Positions 52,519 to 61,436 of a stretch of 64,000 bases of DNA are shown piece by piece (positions within the stretch are counted from its first letter, which is position 1; every line of letters starts with the position of its first letter). Position numbers and translations under genes: made by a program. This stretch comes from Parasphingopyxis lamellibrachiae (lineage in GTDB: Bacteria; Pseudomonadota; Alphaproteobacteria; Sphingomonadales; Sphingomonadaceae): positions 2,040,957-2,104,956 of the forward strand of contig NZ_QRDP01000004.1 in the NCBI RefSeq assembly GCF_003385775.1, given 5' to 3'. The notes beneath the pieces are model-generated. The model was not told the origin of the DNA, made no database searches, and saw nothing but the letters and a program-made list of their open reading frames with translations.

Positions 52519-53732
52519 ACCGTAACGCCCTGCAACAGCAGCGGCAGTTTTCCGCTGCTGCCCCGCGCCTCGTCGACGAAGCGGCGCTTGAGGGGTGGGA
52601 TACGGTCAACGGCGGTCATGCCGAAGCGGCGGATTCTGGAAGCGGTTTTACCCGGAATACCGAAGAGCCGAGTCAACCCGTCCGTCGCCATGGCGACCAT
52701 CAGCGTGTCGAGGCTGCGCCAGGTTTCATAGCGTTTGAGCAGCTCCGCATCGCCGGCGTCCATTCCGAGACGCACGCCTTCGACCAGCACCTGGGCGAGG
52801 CATGCCACATCTCGAAAGCCCAGATTGAGCCCCTGCCCCGCAATCGGATGAATGCCGTGTGCGCTGTCCCCGACCAGGGCCAGCCGCTCGCCGGTAATCT
52901 TTGCCGCGTGGTGGAAGCCGAGAGGATAGGAACCGCGTGGGCCAGCCAGCGCCAGATTTCCGAGAAACCCGCCCATCCGCTTTTCCGCTTCGGCGAGAAA
53001 GGCGCGTTCGGACAGGCCCATCATTGCCGGGCCGTCCTTTTCATGCACCGTCCACACCAGCGCCGAACGATGGCCACCTGCATCATCCAGCATCGGCAGC
53101 AGGGCGAACGGCCCGGCCGGATAGAATATCTCATAGGCAATGCCGCCATGCGAACGTTCATGGTTGATCGTCGCGACAATCGCATGATGACGGTAACTCC
53201 ATCGGGCGACGCGGATCCCGGCAGTTTCGCGCGTCGGCGAACCCCGGCCTTCCGCACCGATCAGCAGCGAGCCCTTGAGGATCGTGCCATCGTCAAGCGT
53301 GACCGTAACCCCTTCCTGCTCGCGCACCACGTCGGCTGCGCTTTTCGCCATATGTAGCGCGATATGCTCCGCTTTTTGCGATGCCCCGAACAGTGAGGCT
53401 CGCAGCAAACGGTTTTCGAACATGATACCGAGCGGGCCTTCACCCTCACCGGATTCGAAATCGAGGCGGCCCGGTGCAAGACCGTCGCTGGCACGGATCG
53501 ATCCGATCGGACAGCCCTTGCCCTCAAGCGCCTCGCCAAGCCCGATGGCATTCAGCATGTTCCAGCTTGCGCTCGCCACCGCCGAAACCCGGCCGTCATA
53601 GCTGCTGTCGAGCAGGGCCTTTGTCGGCATCCGATCGACCACGGCGCTGGACAAGCCATGCAGGTCAAGGGCCAGAGCCAGCGTCTGACCAACCAGCCCG
53701 CCGCCGAGAATGATGACATCTGTCTGATTCAT
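52515..53732 (-). CDS. UbiH/UbiF-family FAD monooxygenase
   Basis: This 405-residue flavoprotein has VIILGGGLVGQTLALALDLHG at the start, VGAEGRGSPTRE in the middle, and the GDSAHGIHPIAGQGLNLGFRD signature of the UbiH/COQ6 group. It would hydroxylate the ubiquinone ring during biosynthesis; the exact ring position cannot be told. The C-terminus appears complete, so the foreign DUF2971 gene did not truncate it. It is divergent from ftsK. Confidence 0.92.
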   Translation of the reverse strand: MNQTDVIILGGGLVGQTLALALDLHGLSSAVVDRMPTKALLDSSYDGRVSAVASASWNMLNAIGLGEALEGKGCPIGSIRASDGLAPGRLDFESGEGEGPLGIMFENRLLRASLFGASQKAEHIALHMAKSAADVVREQEGVTVTLDDGTILKGSLLIGAEGRGSPTRETAGIRVARWSYRHHAIVATINHERSHGGIAYEIFYPAGPFALLPMLDDAGGHRSALVWTVHEKDGPAMMGLSERAFLAEAEKRMGGFLGNLALAGPRGSYPLGFHHAAKITGERLALVGDSAHGIHPIAGQGLNLGFRDVACLAQVLVEGVRLGMDAGDAELLKRYETWRSLDTLMVAMATDGLTRLFGIPGKTASRIRRFGMTAVDRIPPLKRRFVDEARGSSGKLPLLLQGVTV

Positions 53733-53813
53733 GAGAAGTTGCCCAATGCTCCGATGATATAGCCAGAAAGACCCTTGCCGGTTTTTGGATCAGACTCAAC
53801 CTGTCGGTACGGC

Positions 53814-53833
53814 AATGTTGTGTTAGCAACATT
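53814..53833. promoter_or_regulatory. dyad between the ubiH-type gene and ftsK
   Basis: AATGTTG-TGTTAG-CAACATT is a perfect 7-bp inverted repeat in the 226-bp divergent intergenic region, about 80 bases before the ubiH-type start and 145-170 before ftsK. It could be an operator for either gene. Nothing else in this region is recognised. Confidence 0.35.
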
Positions 53834-53985
53834 CTGACAAACAAACGCCGTTTATCGTCAAGGGGACTCTCTTTAACGCAGCCAGGGCAAGCCGCACGGC
53901 CGCTTGTGCTTGACGGCGAGTCCGGCCGGAGGGCATTAGGGTTAATCGAGAGAACATAATGCGCACAAACTATGGGAGGCGCGAG

Positions 53986-56280
53986 ATGGCACAGGGTGGA
54001 TTGGCGGCGCAGATGCCGGCTTGGCGCGAAGCAATGCGGCGCGCGGCCTCGCGGTCGACCGCCCTGCTCGCCGCGCTTGGCCTGCTGATCCTGACCGTGC
54101 TTATCGGCCTTGCCCTGGTCAGCTATCGGCCCAGCGATCCGGCGCTCAATACCGCGGCATCGGGACCGGCGCAAAACTGGCTGGGCGGCATTGGCGCCTA
54201 TGTGTCGGAAGCACTGCTTATCCTGTTCGGTCCGCTGGCCGGGCTGTTGCTGCCGCTCCTTGCGCTTGTCGCCTTGCGGCTGTGGCGCGATGCGCCCCTT
54301 GGCCGGTGGCTCCGTTCAACCCTGGTAATCGCTGTCGCCATCCTCCTGATCGGATCGGCGCTGACCCTGCTCGCCGGGCCAAGCATCCGGGGACTTCCGC
54401 TCGGCTGGGGCGGTGTGCTGGGCTATAGCGGCGGCGCTGCTTTTTCAGGATTGCTCGGCCTGTTGGGCAATCCCGATATCGGCCGCTATCTGGGCTGGGC
54501 GCTCGCGGCATTGCTGGGCGGCGCGGGACTTTTTCTCTGGTATCGCGGACTGGCCCTGGATGAAAGCGAACGGGCCTTCCTGTTCCGCCGCGGAGACCGC
54601 CCGGCGCCGGTCAAGATCACCGATGCCCGGGAAACCGCGAAAAAGACGCCGCAGCCGCGCAAAAAGGTTGCCCCCCCGGAAGCCGAGACCCGCGCACCGG
54701 TCATCAACGACGCCAATCCCGCCCGGCCGCCCAAGGGGAGCAAACCCCGGCAACGGTCGCTCAATCTCAAATATGACCTGCCGACGATCGAATTGCTCAA
54801 TCCTGCGGCCGAGGAACGGGGCATGGCGCTCGACAAGGCGGCGCTGGAACGCAATGCCCGGCTGCTCGAATCAGTGCTCGATGATTTCCATGTCAAAGGC
54901 TCGATCGTCGAAGTCAGGCCCGGTCCAGTCGTCACCATGTACGAGCTGGAGCCGGCCAGCGGGATCAAGGCCAGCCGCGTGATCCAGCTGGCCGACGATA
55001 TCGCCCGCAACATGTCCGCGATTTCGGCACGCGTTGCCGTTATTCCGGGACGCAGCGTGATTGGCATCGAACTGCCCAATGCGCATCGCGAGATGGTCGT
55101 ACTTTCCGAGATGGTGGCGAGCGCGGCGTTCGAGGATAATTCGGCGAAACTGCCGATCATCCTCGGCAAGAATATCGCGGGCGACCCGGTGATCGCCGAT
55201 CTTGCGCCAATGCCGCACCTGCTCGTTGCCGGCACCACCGGCTCGGGCAAGTCGGTCGGCCTGAACTGCATGATCCTGTCGCTGCTCTACCGGCTGACGC
55301 CGGAAGACTGTAAGCTGATCATGATCGATCCGAAGATGCTCGAGCTCAGCATTTACGACGATATCCCCCACCTGCTTTCACCGGTGGTGACCGAACCGGC
55401 CAAGGCCATCCGCGCGCTCAAATGGGCGGTCGAGCAGATGGAAGAGCGCTATCGGATGCTGGCGTCCCTCTCCGTGCGGTCGTTGCAGGGTTTCAACGAC
55501 AAGGTGCGCGCGGCAAAGGCCAAGGGAAAACCGCTCGGCCGGCGCGTCCAGACCGGCTATGATGCGGATAGCGGCCAGCCGATCTATGAGGAAGAAGAGC
55601 TCGAATATGAGCCGCTGCCCCAGATCGTGATCGTCGTCGACGAGCTTGCCGACCTGATGATGACGGCCGGCAAGGAGGTCGAGTTCCTGATCCAGAGGCT
55701 GGCGCAAAAGGCCCGCGCCGCCGGCATCCACCTGATCATGGCGACCCAGCGCCCTTCGGTCGACGTCATCACCGGGGTCATCAAGGCCAACCTGCCGACG
55801 CGAATCAGCTTCTCGGTCACCTCGAAAATCGATTCTCGCACCATTCTGGGCGAACAGGGCGCCGAACAGCTGCTCGGCAAGGGCGACATGCTCTATATGC
55901 CCGGCGGCAAGCAGATCGCCCGCGTCCATTGCCCCTTCGTGTCGGACGAGGAAGTCCGCCGCGTCGCCGATCACTGGCGCGAACAGGGCCAGCCCGACTA
56001 TATCCAGGCGGTAACCGAAGAGCCGGAGGATGGCGGCTATACGTTCGATGGCCAGCCGACCGGCGAGGATTCGGCCGAAGACCAGCTGTATCGCAAGGCC
56101 TGCCAGATTGTCGCGGAGAGCCAGAAAGCCTCGACCAGCTATATCCAGCGCCAACTTCGGGTCGGCTATAACAATGCCGCGCGTCTGATCGAACGGATGG
56201 AAACGGAAGGCAAGGTGAGCCCCGCCAACCATGTCGGCCGGCGCGAGGTGCTGATCGATCTGGAGGGCAATCCGGTTTAA
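53986..56280 (+). CDS. ftsK: DNA translocase FtsK
   Basis: This 764-residue protein has four N-terminal helices (LLAALGLLILTVLIGLALVSY through LGWALAALLGGAGLFLW), a short Pro/Lys linker, and the motor domain with Walker A GTTGSGKSV, the AIRALKWAVEQMEERYRML segment, IVVDELADLMM as Walker B, and a C-terminal gamma wing-helix (STSYIQRQLRVGYNNAARLIERME). It pumps chromosomal DNA at the division septum. The ATG at 53986 is preceded by GGGAGG and was preferred to the upstream ATG at 53959. Confidence 0.96.
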   Translation: MAQGGLAAQMPAWREAMRRAASRSTALLAALGLLILTVLIGLALVSYRPSDPALNTAASGPAQNWLGGIGAYVSEALLILFGPLAGLLLPLLALVALRLWRDAPLGRWLRSTLVIAVAILLIGSALTLLAGPSIRGLPLGWGGVLGYSGGAAFSGLLGLLGNPDIGRYLGWALAALLGGAGLFLWYRGLALDESERAFLFRRGDRPAPVKITDARETAKKTPQPRKKVAPPEAETRAPVINDANPARPPKGSKPRQRSLNLKYDLPTIELLNPAAEERGMALDKAALERNARLLESVLDDFHVKGSIVEVRPGPVVTMYELEPASGIKASRVIQLADDIARNMSAISARVAVIPGRSVIGIELPNAHREMVVLSEMVASAAFEDNSAKLPIILGKNIAGDPVIADLAPMPHLLVAGTTGSGKSVGLNCMILSLLYRLTPEDCKLIMIDPKMLELSIYDDIPHLLSPVVTEPAKAIRALKWAVEQMEERYRMLASLSVRSLQGFNDKVRAAKAKGKPLGRRVQTGYDADSGQPIYEEEELEYEPLPQIVIVVDELADLMMTAGKEVEFLIQRLAQKARAAGIHLIMATQRPSVDVITGVIKANLPTRISFSVTSKIDSRTILGEQGAEQLLGKGDMLYMPGGKQIARVHCPFVSDEEVRRVADHWREQGQPDYIQAVTEEPEDGGYTFDGQPTGEDSAEDQLYRKACQIVAESQKASTSYIQRQLRVGYNNAARLIERMETEGKVSPANHVGRREVLIDLEGNPV

Positions 56281-56384
56281 GCCGCAACCCTGCCGCCTGG
56301 GCGTGGGCGGCCTGAATGATTGCAGATCCCCGGGTTCAGTTTGCATTCAACGGGTGAGCGGCACTACGCGCGCTCGACCATCAA

Positions 56385-57032
56385 ATGGATAACCATATGC
56401 ACCGCTTTACCGCTCTTGCCCTTCTCACCGCACCGATTGCCCTAGCGACCGGCGCCGTGATTGCCCCGATACCCGCCGCCGCGCAGCAGGATGTGCTCGG
56501 CCAGGTCCAGCGCCATTTGCGAAGCGTCAACACCATGCAGGCCGATTTCATCGAAACCAACCGCGCCGGCCAGTCCGTGCGCGGCGAGATGTTTCTCAAG
56601 CGCCCCGGGCGCATACGCTTCTCCTATGAAGACAGCGTCAACATGGTCGTGGTCTCGGACGGGCGGGCGCTGACTTTCGTCGATTACGATGTCCGCCAGG
56701 TCCAACGCTGGCCGATTGGGGATTCGCCGCTTGCGGTATTGCTCAATCCGGACCGCGATCTTTCAACCTTTGCAACGGTCCTCGATACCGGCCGCAACAG
56801 CGAGGTGCGCATCCGCGCGCGCGATCCCGAACATCCCGAATATGGAACGATCACCATCACCTTCCTGCGCAGCCCCTCCTCGCCCGGCGGGCTGATGCTG
56901 CAGGGCTGGACCGTTCTCGATTCGCAAAACAATCTGACCACGATCAACCTGGCCAATCAGCGTTTCGGCATGGCCATTCCCAACAGCACGTTCCGCTACC
57001 GCGATCCGCGACCTCGCAATCGCAGGCGTTAG
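56385..57032 (+). CDS. lolA: outer-membrane lipoprotein carrier protein LolA-like
   Basis: This 215-residue protein has a signal peptide (ALALLTAPIALATGAVIAPIPAAAQ) and the LolA half-barrel pattern: VNTMQADFIETNRAGQSVRGEMFLKRPGRIRFSYED, then RWPIGDSPLAVLL and GWTVLDSQNNLTTINL. It carries lipoproteins across the periplasm from LolCDE to LolB. The basic tail (RPRNRRR) is unusual for LolA. A second Met at 56397 gives a more classic signal peptide; neither has a strong ribosome-binding site. The order ftsK-lolA-xthA is typical. Confidence 0.88.
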   Translation: MDNHMHRFTALALLTAPIALATGAVIAPIPAAAQQDVLGQVQRHLRSVNTMQADFIETNRAGQSVRGEMFLKRPGRIRFSYEDSVNMVVVSDGRALTFVDYDVRQVQRWPIGDSPLAVLLNPDRDLSTFATVLDTGRNSEVRIRARDPEHPEYGTITITFLRSPSSPGGLMLQGWTVLDSQNNLTTINLANQRFGMAIPNSTFRYRDPRPRNRRR

Positions 57033-57355
57033 TTTCACGATATTCACCGATCGTCCTGTCCCCGGCTCACTCCAGTGACCGACGGCCCGAATTCGTCGAC
57101 CAACGACCAGCCGCTATTCATCTGCGCGTCAGGAACGAGTGGCTATAGAGAGGATGTGGAGGCGCATAGAGCCATGAGGGATTCCCCTGTTATTCCCATG
57201 CGCCGCACCTCCCGCCTAGCGTGACGAACGACTAGGTCTGACCCCCGCTCCAAATGCCCCCGGAGCGGGGGTCTTCGTTTCCGCCACGGGGGACCGGAAG
57301 GGATATGCCGCTTGGTGGTGGCATTGCCCCGGCTAGCCCGCTAGAGGCTCTTTGC
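57033..57355. ncRNA. gene-free, structured intergenic region ending in a strong terminator; possible small RNA
   Basis: No open frame with coding features was seen on either strand. GGATGTG-GA-GGCGCAT (57152-57167) can pair with ATGCGCC-G-CACCTCC (57199-57213) as a long hairpin with one mismatch. CCTAG (57216-57220) pairs with CTAGG (57233-57237), and a perfect 12-bp terminator follows. The density of structure suggests a 3'-UTR-derived or independent small RNA, but no known RNA family was recognised. Confidence 0.3.
57241..57280 (+). terminator. intrinsic terminator after the lolA-xthA intergenic structure
   Basis: GACCCCCGCTCC (57241-57252) is perfectly inverted at GGAGCGGGGGTC (57263-57274), loop of 10, followed by TTCGTTT. 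A 12-bp GC-rich stem with a short T-rich tail should stop transcripts from lolA or from a small RNA in front of it. Confidence 0.8.
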
Positions 57356-58150
57356 ATGGCCTCGACCCTCAAAATCGCGACATGGAACATCAATTCGGTG
57401 CGTTTCCGCATCGGCATCGTCGAACGCTTCCTGAACGAAGAGGCGCCCGACATATTGTGCCTGCAGGAAACAAAGACCGTCGACAAGACCTTTCCCGTCG
57501 ATGCACTGAAGTCGCTCGGCTATGAATATCAGGCGCTGCACGGGCAGAAGATGCATCACGGCGTGGCGATCGTCAGCAAGGTGCCGTTCCATGAAGACGA
57601 CCGGCTCGACTGGCAGGCCAATGGCGAGGCCCGCCATGTCGGCGTGCGGCTGGACAGCGGCTTCTACGTGGAAAACGTCTATGTGCCGGCGGGCGGAGAT
57701 ATCCCCGATCGCGAGCAAAATCCCAAATTCGGCCAGAAACTCGATTTTCTCGACCGGATGACGGAATGGTCCGAGACGCTCGACCGGCCGACGCTGCTTG
57801 TCGGCGACTTCAATGTAGCACCGCTCGAATCCGATGTCTGGAGCCATAAACAGCTGCTCAAAGTGGTCAGCCATACGCCGATCGAGGTCGAACATCTCGA
57901 CCGGTTGCAAAAAGCGCATGACTGGGTCGATCTGGGCCGGCGGTTCATCCCGCCGCCCGAGCGCTATTACAGCTGGTGGAGCTATCGGGCCAAGGACTGG
58001 GCCGCATCGGACAGGGGGCGCAGGCTCGATCATATGTGGGCAAGCCCGGAGCTGGCCGAAAAAGCGGTCGCGCACAGCATTCACGAACCGAGCCGAAGCT
58101 GGTTCAAGCCGTCAGACCATGTTCCGCTGGTGACCGAGTTCCGTGTCTGA
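57356..58150 (+). CDS. xthA: exodeoxyribonuclease III
   Basis: This 264-residue AP endonuclease/exonuclease III has KIATWNINSVRFR, LCLQETKTVD with the metal-ligand Glu, VGDFNVAPLESDVW, and YYSWWSYRAKDW followed by GRRLDHMWAS and PSDHVPLV. It cuts at abasic sites and trims 3' ends during base-excision repair, complementing ung. The start at 57356 follows no strong ribosome-binding site. The end overlaps ribA by 8 bp. Confidence 0.95.
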   Translation: MASTLKIATWNINSVRFRIGIVERFLNEEAPDILCLQETKTVDKTFPVDALKSLGYEYQALHGQKMHHGVAIVSKVPFHEDDRLDWQANGEARHVGVRLDSGFYVENVYVPAGGDIPDREQNPKFGQKLDFLDRMTEWSETLDRPTLLVGDFNVAPLESDVWSHKQLLKVVSHTPIEVEHLDRLQKAHDWVDLGRRFIPPPERYYSWWSYRAKDWAASDRGRRLDHMWASPELAEKAVAHSIHEPSRSWFKPSDHVPLVTEFRV

Positions 58151-59222
58151 CGCGGCAGCAAAGCCGGGCGATAGCCACAAGGTCGCGCGCGCGATCGACG
58201 CGCTCCGGCGCGGCTGGCCCGTCGCCTGCGGCGATGCGCACGCCATGGTTCGGATCCTCGCCGTGGAGACCGCGGACGAACAGAGCCTTGCCGAATTTGA
58301 TGGCGCGAAACCTGCCGACATCCTGATCGGCGCAGGCCGGGCGGAAACCCTCAAACTGGCCAATCAACGCGAGGCCGCGACGCCGGGCGCGCCGGTGCGC
58401 ATACAGCGCGAGGCCTGGCACGATCTGGCCGCGGCCATTGCCATTGCCGACCCGGCTTTTGATCTGAACACGCCGCTAAAAGGCCCGTTTCACGCGCTCG
58501 CTCTGCCCCAAGGCGAGGCGCTGGCAGCGGCGCTCAAACTGGCCCGGCTGGCGAATCTGCTGCCGGCCGTGTTCGTGACGGAAGCAGCCGGCGGGGACGC
58601 CGTCACCCCGGCCGATATCGCCGCCTATGACGATCCCAACGATCTTGCCATAGCCGCCCGCGCGCGGCTTCCCGTAGCAGCGGCCGAAACCGCCGAAATC
58701 ATCGCCTTCCGCCACAAGGCCGATGCCGCCGAGCATGTGGCCCTGCTGATCGGCACACCCAATGGAAAAGCACCGCTTGTGCGCCTGCACAGCGAATGCC
58801 TGACCGGCGATGTGCTGGCCTCCCTCAAATGCGATTGCGGGCCCCAGCTCTCCGGAGCGATGGCGGCAATGGCCGAGCAGGGCTGGGGTATATTGCTCTA
58901 TCTGCGGCAGGAGGGGCGCGGCATCGGTCTCGTCAATAAATTGCGCGCCTATGCGTTGCAGGATCAGGGCTTTGATACGGTCGATGCGAACACGCGACTA
59001 GGCTTTGCGGTCGACGAGCGCGATTTCGGTATCGCGGCGAAGATGCTCAAACTGCTGGGGCAGGACGAAATCCGCCTGCTGACCAACAATCCGGAAAAGG
59101 TTGCCGGGCTGGAAGCCGCCGGCATCGCCGTTCGCGAGCGGGTGGAGCACCGGCATGGCGAGAATGCCCATAACGAGCGGTATCTGGCAACCAAGCGCGA
59201 CCGTACCGGCCACCAGCTCTAG
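58143..59222 (+). CDS. ribA: GTP cyclohydrolase II with degenerate RibB-like N-terminal domain
   Basis: This 359-residue protein has a C-terminal GTP cyclohydrolase II with RLHSECLTGDVLASLKCDCGPQL (three zinc Cys), YLRQEGRGIGLVNKL, and the LTNNPEKVAGLEA segment. The first ~160 residues are related in position to 3,4-dihydroxy-2-butanone-4-phosphate synthase (RibB), but its acidic active-site motif is not found, so only the RibA reaction (GTP to diaminopyrimidine, riboflavin pathway) is likely. It begins with GTG at 58143, overlapping xthA. Confidence 0.9.
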   Translation: MSDAAAKPGDSHKVARAIDALRRGWPVACGDAHAMVRILAVETADEQSLAEFDGAKPADILIGAGRAETLKLANQREAATPGAPVRIQREAWHDLAAAIAIADPAFDLNTPLKGPFHALALPQGEALAAALKLARLANLLPAVFVTEAAGGDAVTPADIAAYDDPNDLAIAARARLPVAAAETAEIIAFRHKADAAEHVALLIGTPNGKAPLVRLHSECLTGDVLASLKCDCGPQLSGAMAAMAEQGWGILLYLRQEGRGIGLVNKLRAYALQDQGFDTVDANTRLGFAVDERDFGIAAKMLKLLGQDEIRLLTNNPEKVAGLEAAGIAVRERVEHRHGENAHNERYLATKRDRTGHQL

Positions 59223-59914
59223 CTTAGCGGCGCCGGTTCCCGGGGTCCGAAGAGCGCAGTGCCGACCCGGACATGCGTCGCGCCGCACTTGATTGCGGTT
59301 TCATAGTCGGACGACATGCCCATGCTCAGCCGGGGAAGCCCGTGATCGCCGGCAAGTTTGGCAAGCAGCGCGAAATAGGGGGCGGGTTCCAGGCCGTTGG
59401 GCGGAATGCACATCAGCCCGGCAATTTCGAGGCCCGCCGCATCCGCGCGTTCAAGCAGTACGGGAAGATCGGCAATCGCGCATCCCCCCTTCTGCTCCTC
59501 CTCGCCAATATTTACCTGGATGAACAAGACCGGTCGCCGATCGGTCTTGGCTAAGGCCTTGGCGAGCGCCTTGATAAGCGACGGCCGGTCGACAGCGTGG
59601 ATCGCATCGAAGAGCGCCACCGCTTCCTCCGCCTTGTTCGACTGTAGCTGGCCGACAAGATGCAGTTCGATGTCCGGATTGTCGGCCTGGAGCGCGGGCC
59701 ATTTCCTCTGCGCTTCCTGCACCCGGTTTTCGCCAAAAATCCGTTGCCCGGCGTCGATCAGGGGCTGGATCGCCCCTGCATCACGAGTTTTCGAGATCGC
59801 TATCAGCTCACAATCGGCCGGGTCACGACCAGCCAGCTTGCCCGCCCGTGCCATAGCTTCGCGCACCATGGCCAGCCTTTCGCCCGGGCCCTGAAGGATA
59901 TCGCCTGTTGTCAT
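59219..59914 (-). CDS. yggS: YggS-family PLP homeostasis protein
   Basis: This 231-residue protein is a TIM-barrel PLP-binder: ELIAISKTRDAGAIQ carries the PLP-binding Lys, FGENRVQEA, LHLVGQLQSNKAEEA, VNIGEEEQKGGC, and LSMGMSSDYETAIKCGATHVRVGTALFG closes the fold. It has no known catalysis and balances vitamin B6 pools. Its start codon at 59914 overlaps the possible first ATG of the divergent ThiE-like gene, so the two promoters are compressed. Confidence 0.94.
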   Translation of the reverse strand: MTTGDILQGPGERLAMVREAMARAGKLAGRDPADCELIAISKTRDAGAIQPLIDAGQRIFGENRVQEAQRKWPALQADNPDIELHLVGQLQSNKAEEAVALFDAIHAVDRPSLIKALAKALAKTDRRPVLFIQVNIGEEEQKGGCAIADLPVLLERADAAGLEIAGLMCIPPNGLEPAPYFALLAKLAGDHGLPRLSMGMSSDYETAIKCGATHVRVGTALFGPREPAPLS

Positions 59915-59936
59915 GGCGCTTGCTATAGGAAGCCGC

Positions 59937-60512
59937 GTGCGACGCCGCCACCCTCTCATTCCCGCGCTTCCCAGGCTGTGGCTGATGACCGACGAGCGGC
60001 AAGGCGAGCAACTATGGGCGGCGCTCGGGGCTCTGCCCCGCGGCAGCGGAGTGATCGTTCGCCATTATAGCCTGGACTGCCCGGCCCGGCGCACCCTGAT
60101 CGCCCGGATTCGCAAAATTGCCCGGGCCCGGCGTCTTGCCCTTGTCGTCGCGGGTTCTGCACAGGGGGCCAATGCGGCGCGAGCCGACGGATTCCATACG
60201 CGGTCGCCGCATATCGGGCCGCGCGCGCTGCTGCGCACGGCAGCGGTGCACAGCCTGACCGAGTTACGCGCTGCCGAGCGCATCGGCGCCGATCTCATTT
60301 TCCTCTCGCCCGCCTTCGCCACCGAATCGCATCCCGGTACGCGGCCCTTAAGCCATATGAGGTTCAGCAGGCTGGTTCGGGAAACCCCTATCCCGGTCAT
60401 TGCTCTGGGCGGCATGAATGCCCGGCGGGCCCGGGCATTGAGGCGGTTCGGAATATATGGCTGGGCCGGTATTGGCGCGCTTACGCCAAAGCCGTGCCAA
60501 GAAGACCGCTAA
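59937..60512 (+). CDS. thiamine phosphate synthase-like (ThiE/TenI) protein
   Basis: This 191-residue (from GTG at 59937, placed by TAGGAA) protein shows the ThiE/TenI barrel: LWLMTDERQGEQLW start, AVHSLTELRAAERIGADLIFLSPAFATESHPGTRPL, and IPVIALGGMNARRAR. The VHS/FATESHPG part resembles TenI-type proteins, in which the catalytic residues of ThiE are reduced. The function may therefore be a thiazole isomerase or an unknown reaction. The ATG at 59913, overlapping the yggS start, is an alternative. Confidence 0.75.
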   Translation: MRRRHPLIPALPRLWLMTDERQGEQLWAALGALPRGSGVIVRHYSLDCPARRTLIARIRKIARARRLALVVAGSAQGANAARADGFHTRSPHIGPRALLRTAAVHSLTELRAAERIGADLIFLSPAFATESHPGTRPLSHMRFSRLVRETPIPVIALGGMNARRARALRRFGIYGWAGIGALTPKPCQEDR

Positions 60513-61228
60513 AAGCGGAAGGCGGTTCCAACATAAACGGCCTGGCTGTCACGGCGCTCGTCATCAGGCTGTTCGAGCCGATGTTGCCGCTGATAGCGGA
60601 CGCCGCCGGTAATATCGATGTTCCGCGCGATGGTGTATGACCCGCCAACATCGACCGCGACGCGCTCTTCGTTGTCGATCAGGCTCGGTGCCGATTGCGG
60701 TGTCGGCCGGTCGGCGGAAACCTGAACCCGCGTACTCCACCGCCGGCCCGAATAGCTGAGGCCGACATCTGCCGATTCGCGGGCGCGGCCCGGAATCAGG
60801 GCGCTATCGATGCGGGCGACATCGCCGGAAATGGCGAACCGCCGCCAGCCGACCGATACGCCGAGATTATAGGCGGAGGGCGTAATCGCCGTTACGCCGG
60901 TCGTCGAACTGGTCGCCATCGCGATTTCGGCGTTGCGCTGGGCCTGGGCTGTCGTTGTCGCCCGGGCGCGCACGGCAACCGTAACAGGGCGATCGCCCTG
61001 GCGGGAGGCCGATGGCGTAAACCGCATACCGCGACTGGAAATGCCGGCGCGGCGCAGCGCCCGCGCCATGCTGGGATCGCCGGAGGCAGGCGTGAAAGTG
61101 CCCATCGTGCCGGGAGCGTTCAGTGCGAGCGAGCGCGCCTGCGATTCGGCAGCATCGGGCATCGCCGTCAATGCGGCGACAACCAGCGCGGAACCCGCCA
61201 AAGCTGCCAATGTGAAGCGCCCGTACAT
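60509..61228 (-). CDS. hypothetical exported, outer-membrane barrel-like protein
   Basis: This 239-residue protein has a signal peptide (LAALAGSALVVAALTAMPDAAES) and beta-strand-rich repeats (YNLGVSVGWRRFAISGDV, VGLSYSGRRWSTRVQVSAD, VDVGGSYTIARNIDITGGVRY), ending in VYVGTAFRF, a terminal Phe typical of outer-membrane barrels. Its start at 61228 has AAGGAGAA upstream. No known porin family was recognised. It overlaps the ThiE-like gene's end by 4 bp, convergently. Confidence 0.78.
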   Translation of the reverse strand: MYGRFTLAALAGSALVVAALTAMPDAAESQARSLALNAPGTMGTFTPASGDPSMARALRRAGISSRGMRFTPSASRQGDRPVTVAVRARATTTAQAQRNAEIAMATSSTTGVTAITPSAYNLGVSVGWRRFAISGDVARIDSALIPGRARESADVGLSYSGRRWSTRVQVSADRPTPQSAPSLIDNEERVAVDVGGSYTIARNIDITGGVRYQRQHRLEQPDDERRDSQAVYVGTAFRF

Positions 61229-61436
61229 CGAACTATTATTCTCCTTGCCGCATTGCCCTAGCATGAAGATTGCGAGTCGCACCACAAAGAACAAGGGCAA
61301 ATGGCTGAATCCGCTCCAGTGTTGCGCAACTTCCACAACCCTGTTTGCGGGGGCCGGAAAATGGCCGCTTGCGGGGGTCGCGCAAGCGTCTATAACCGGC
61401 CATCCTTTTACATTTATTTCCTCGCAGGTGAGTATC

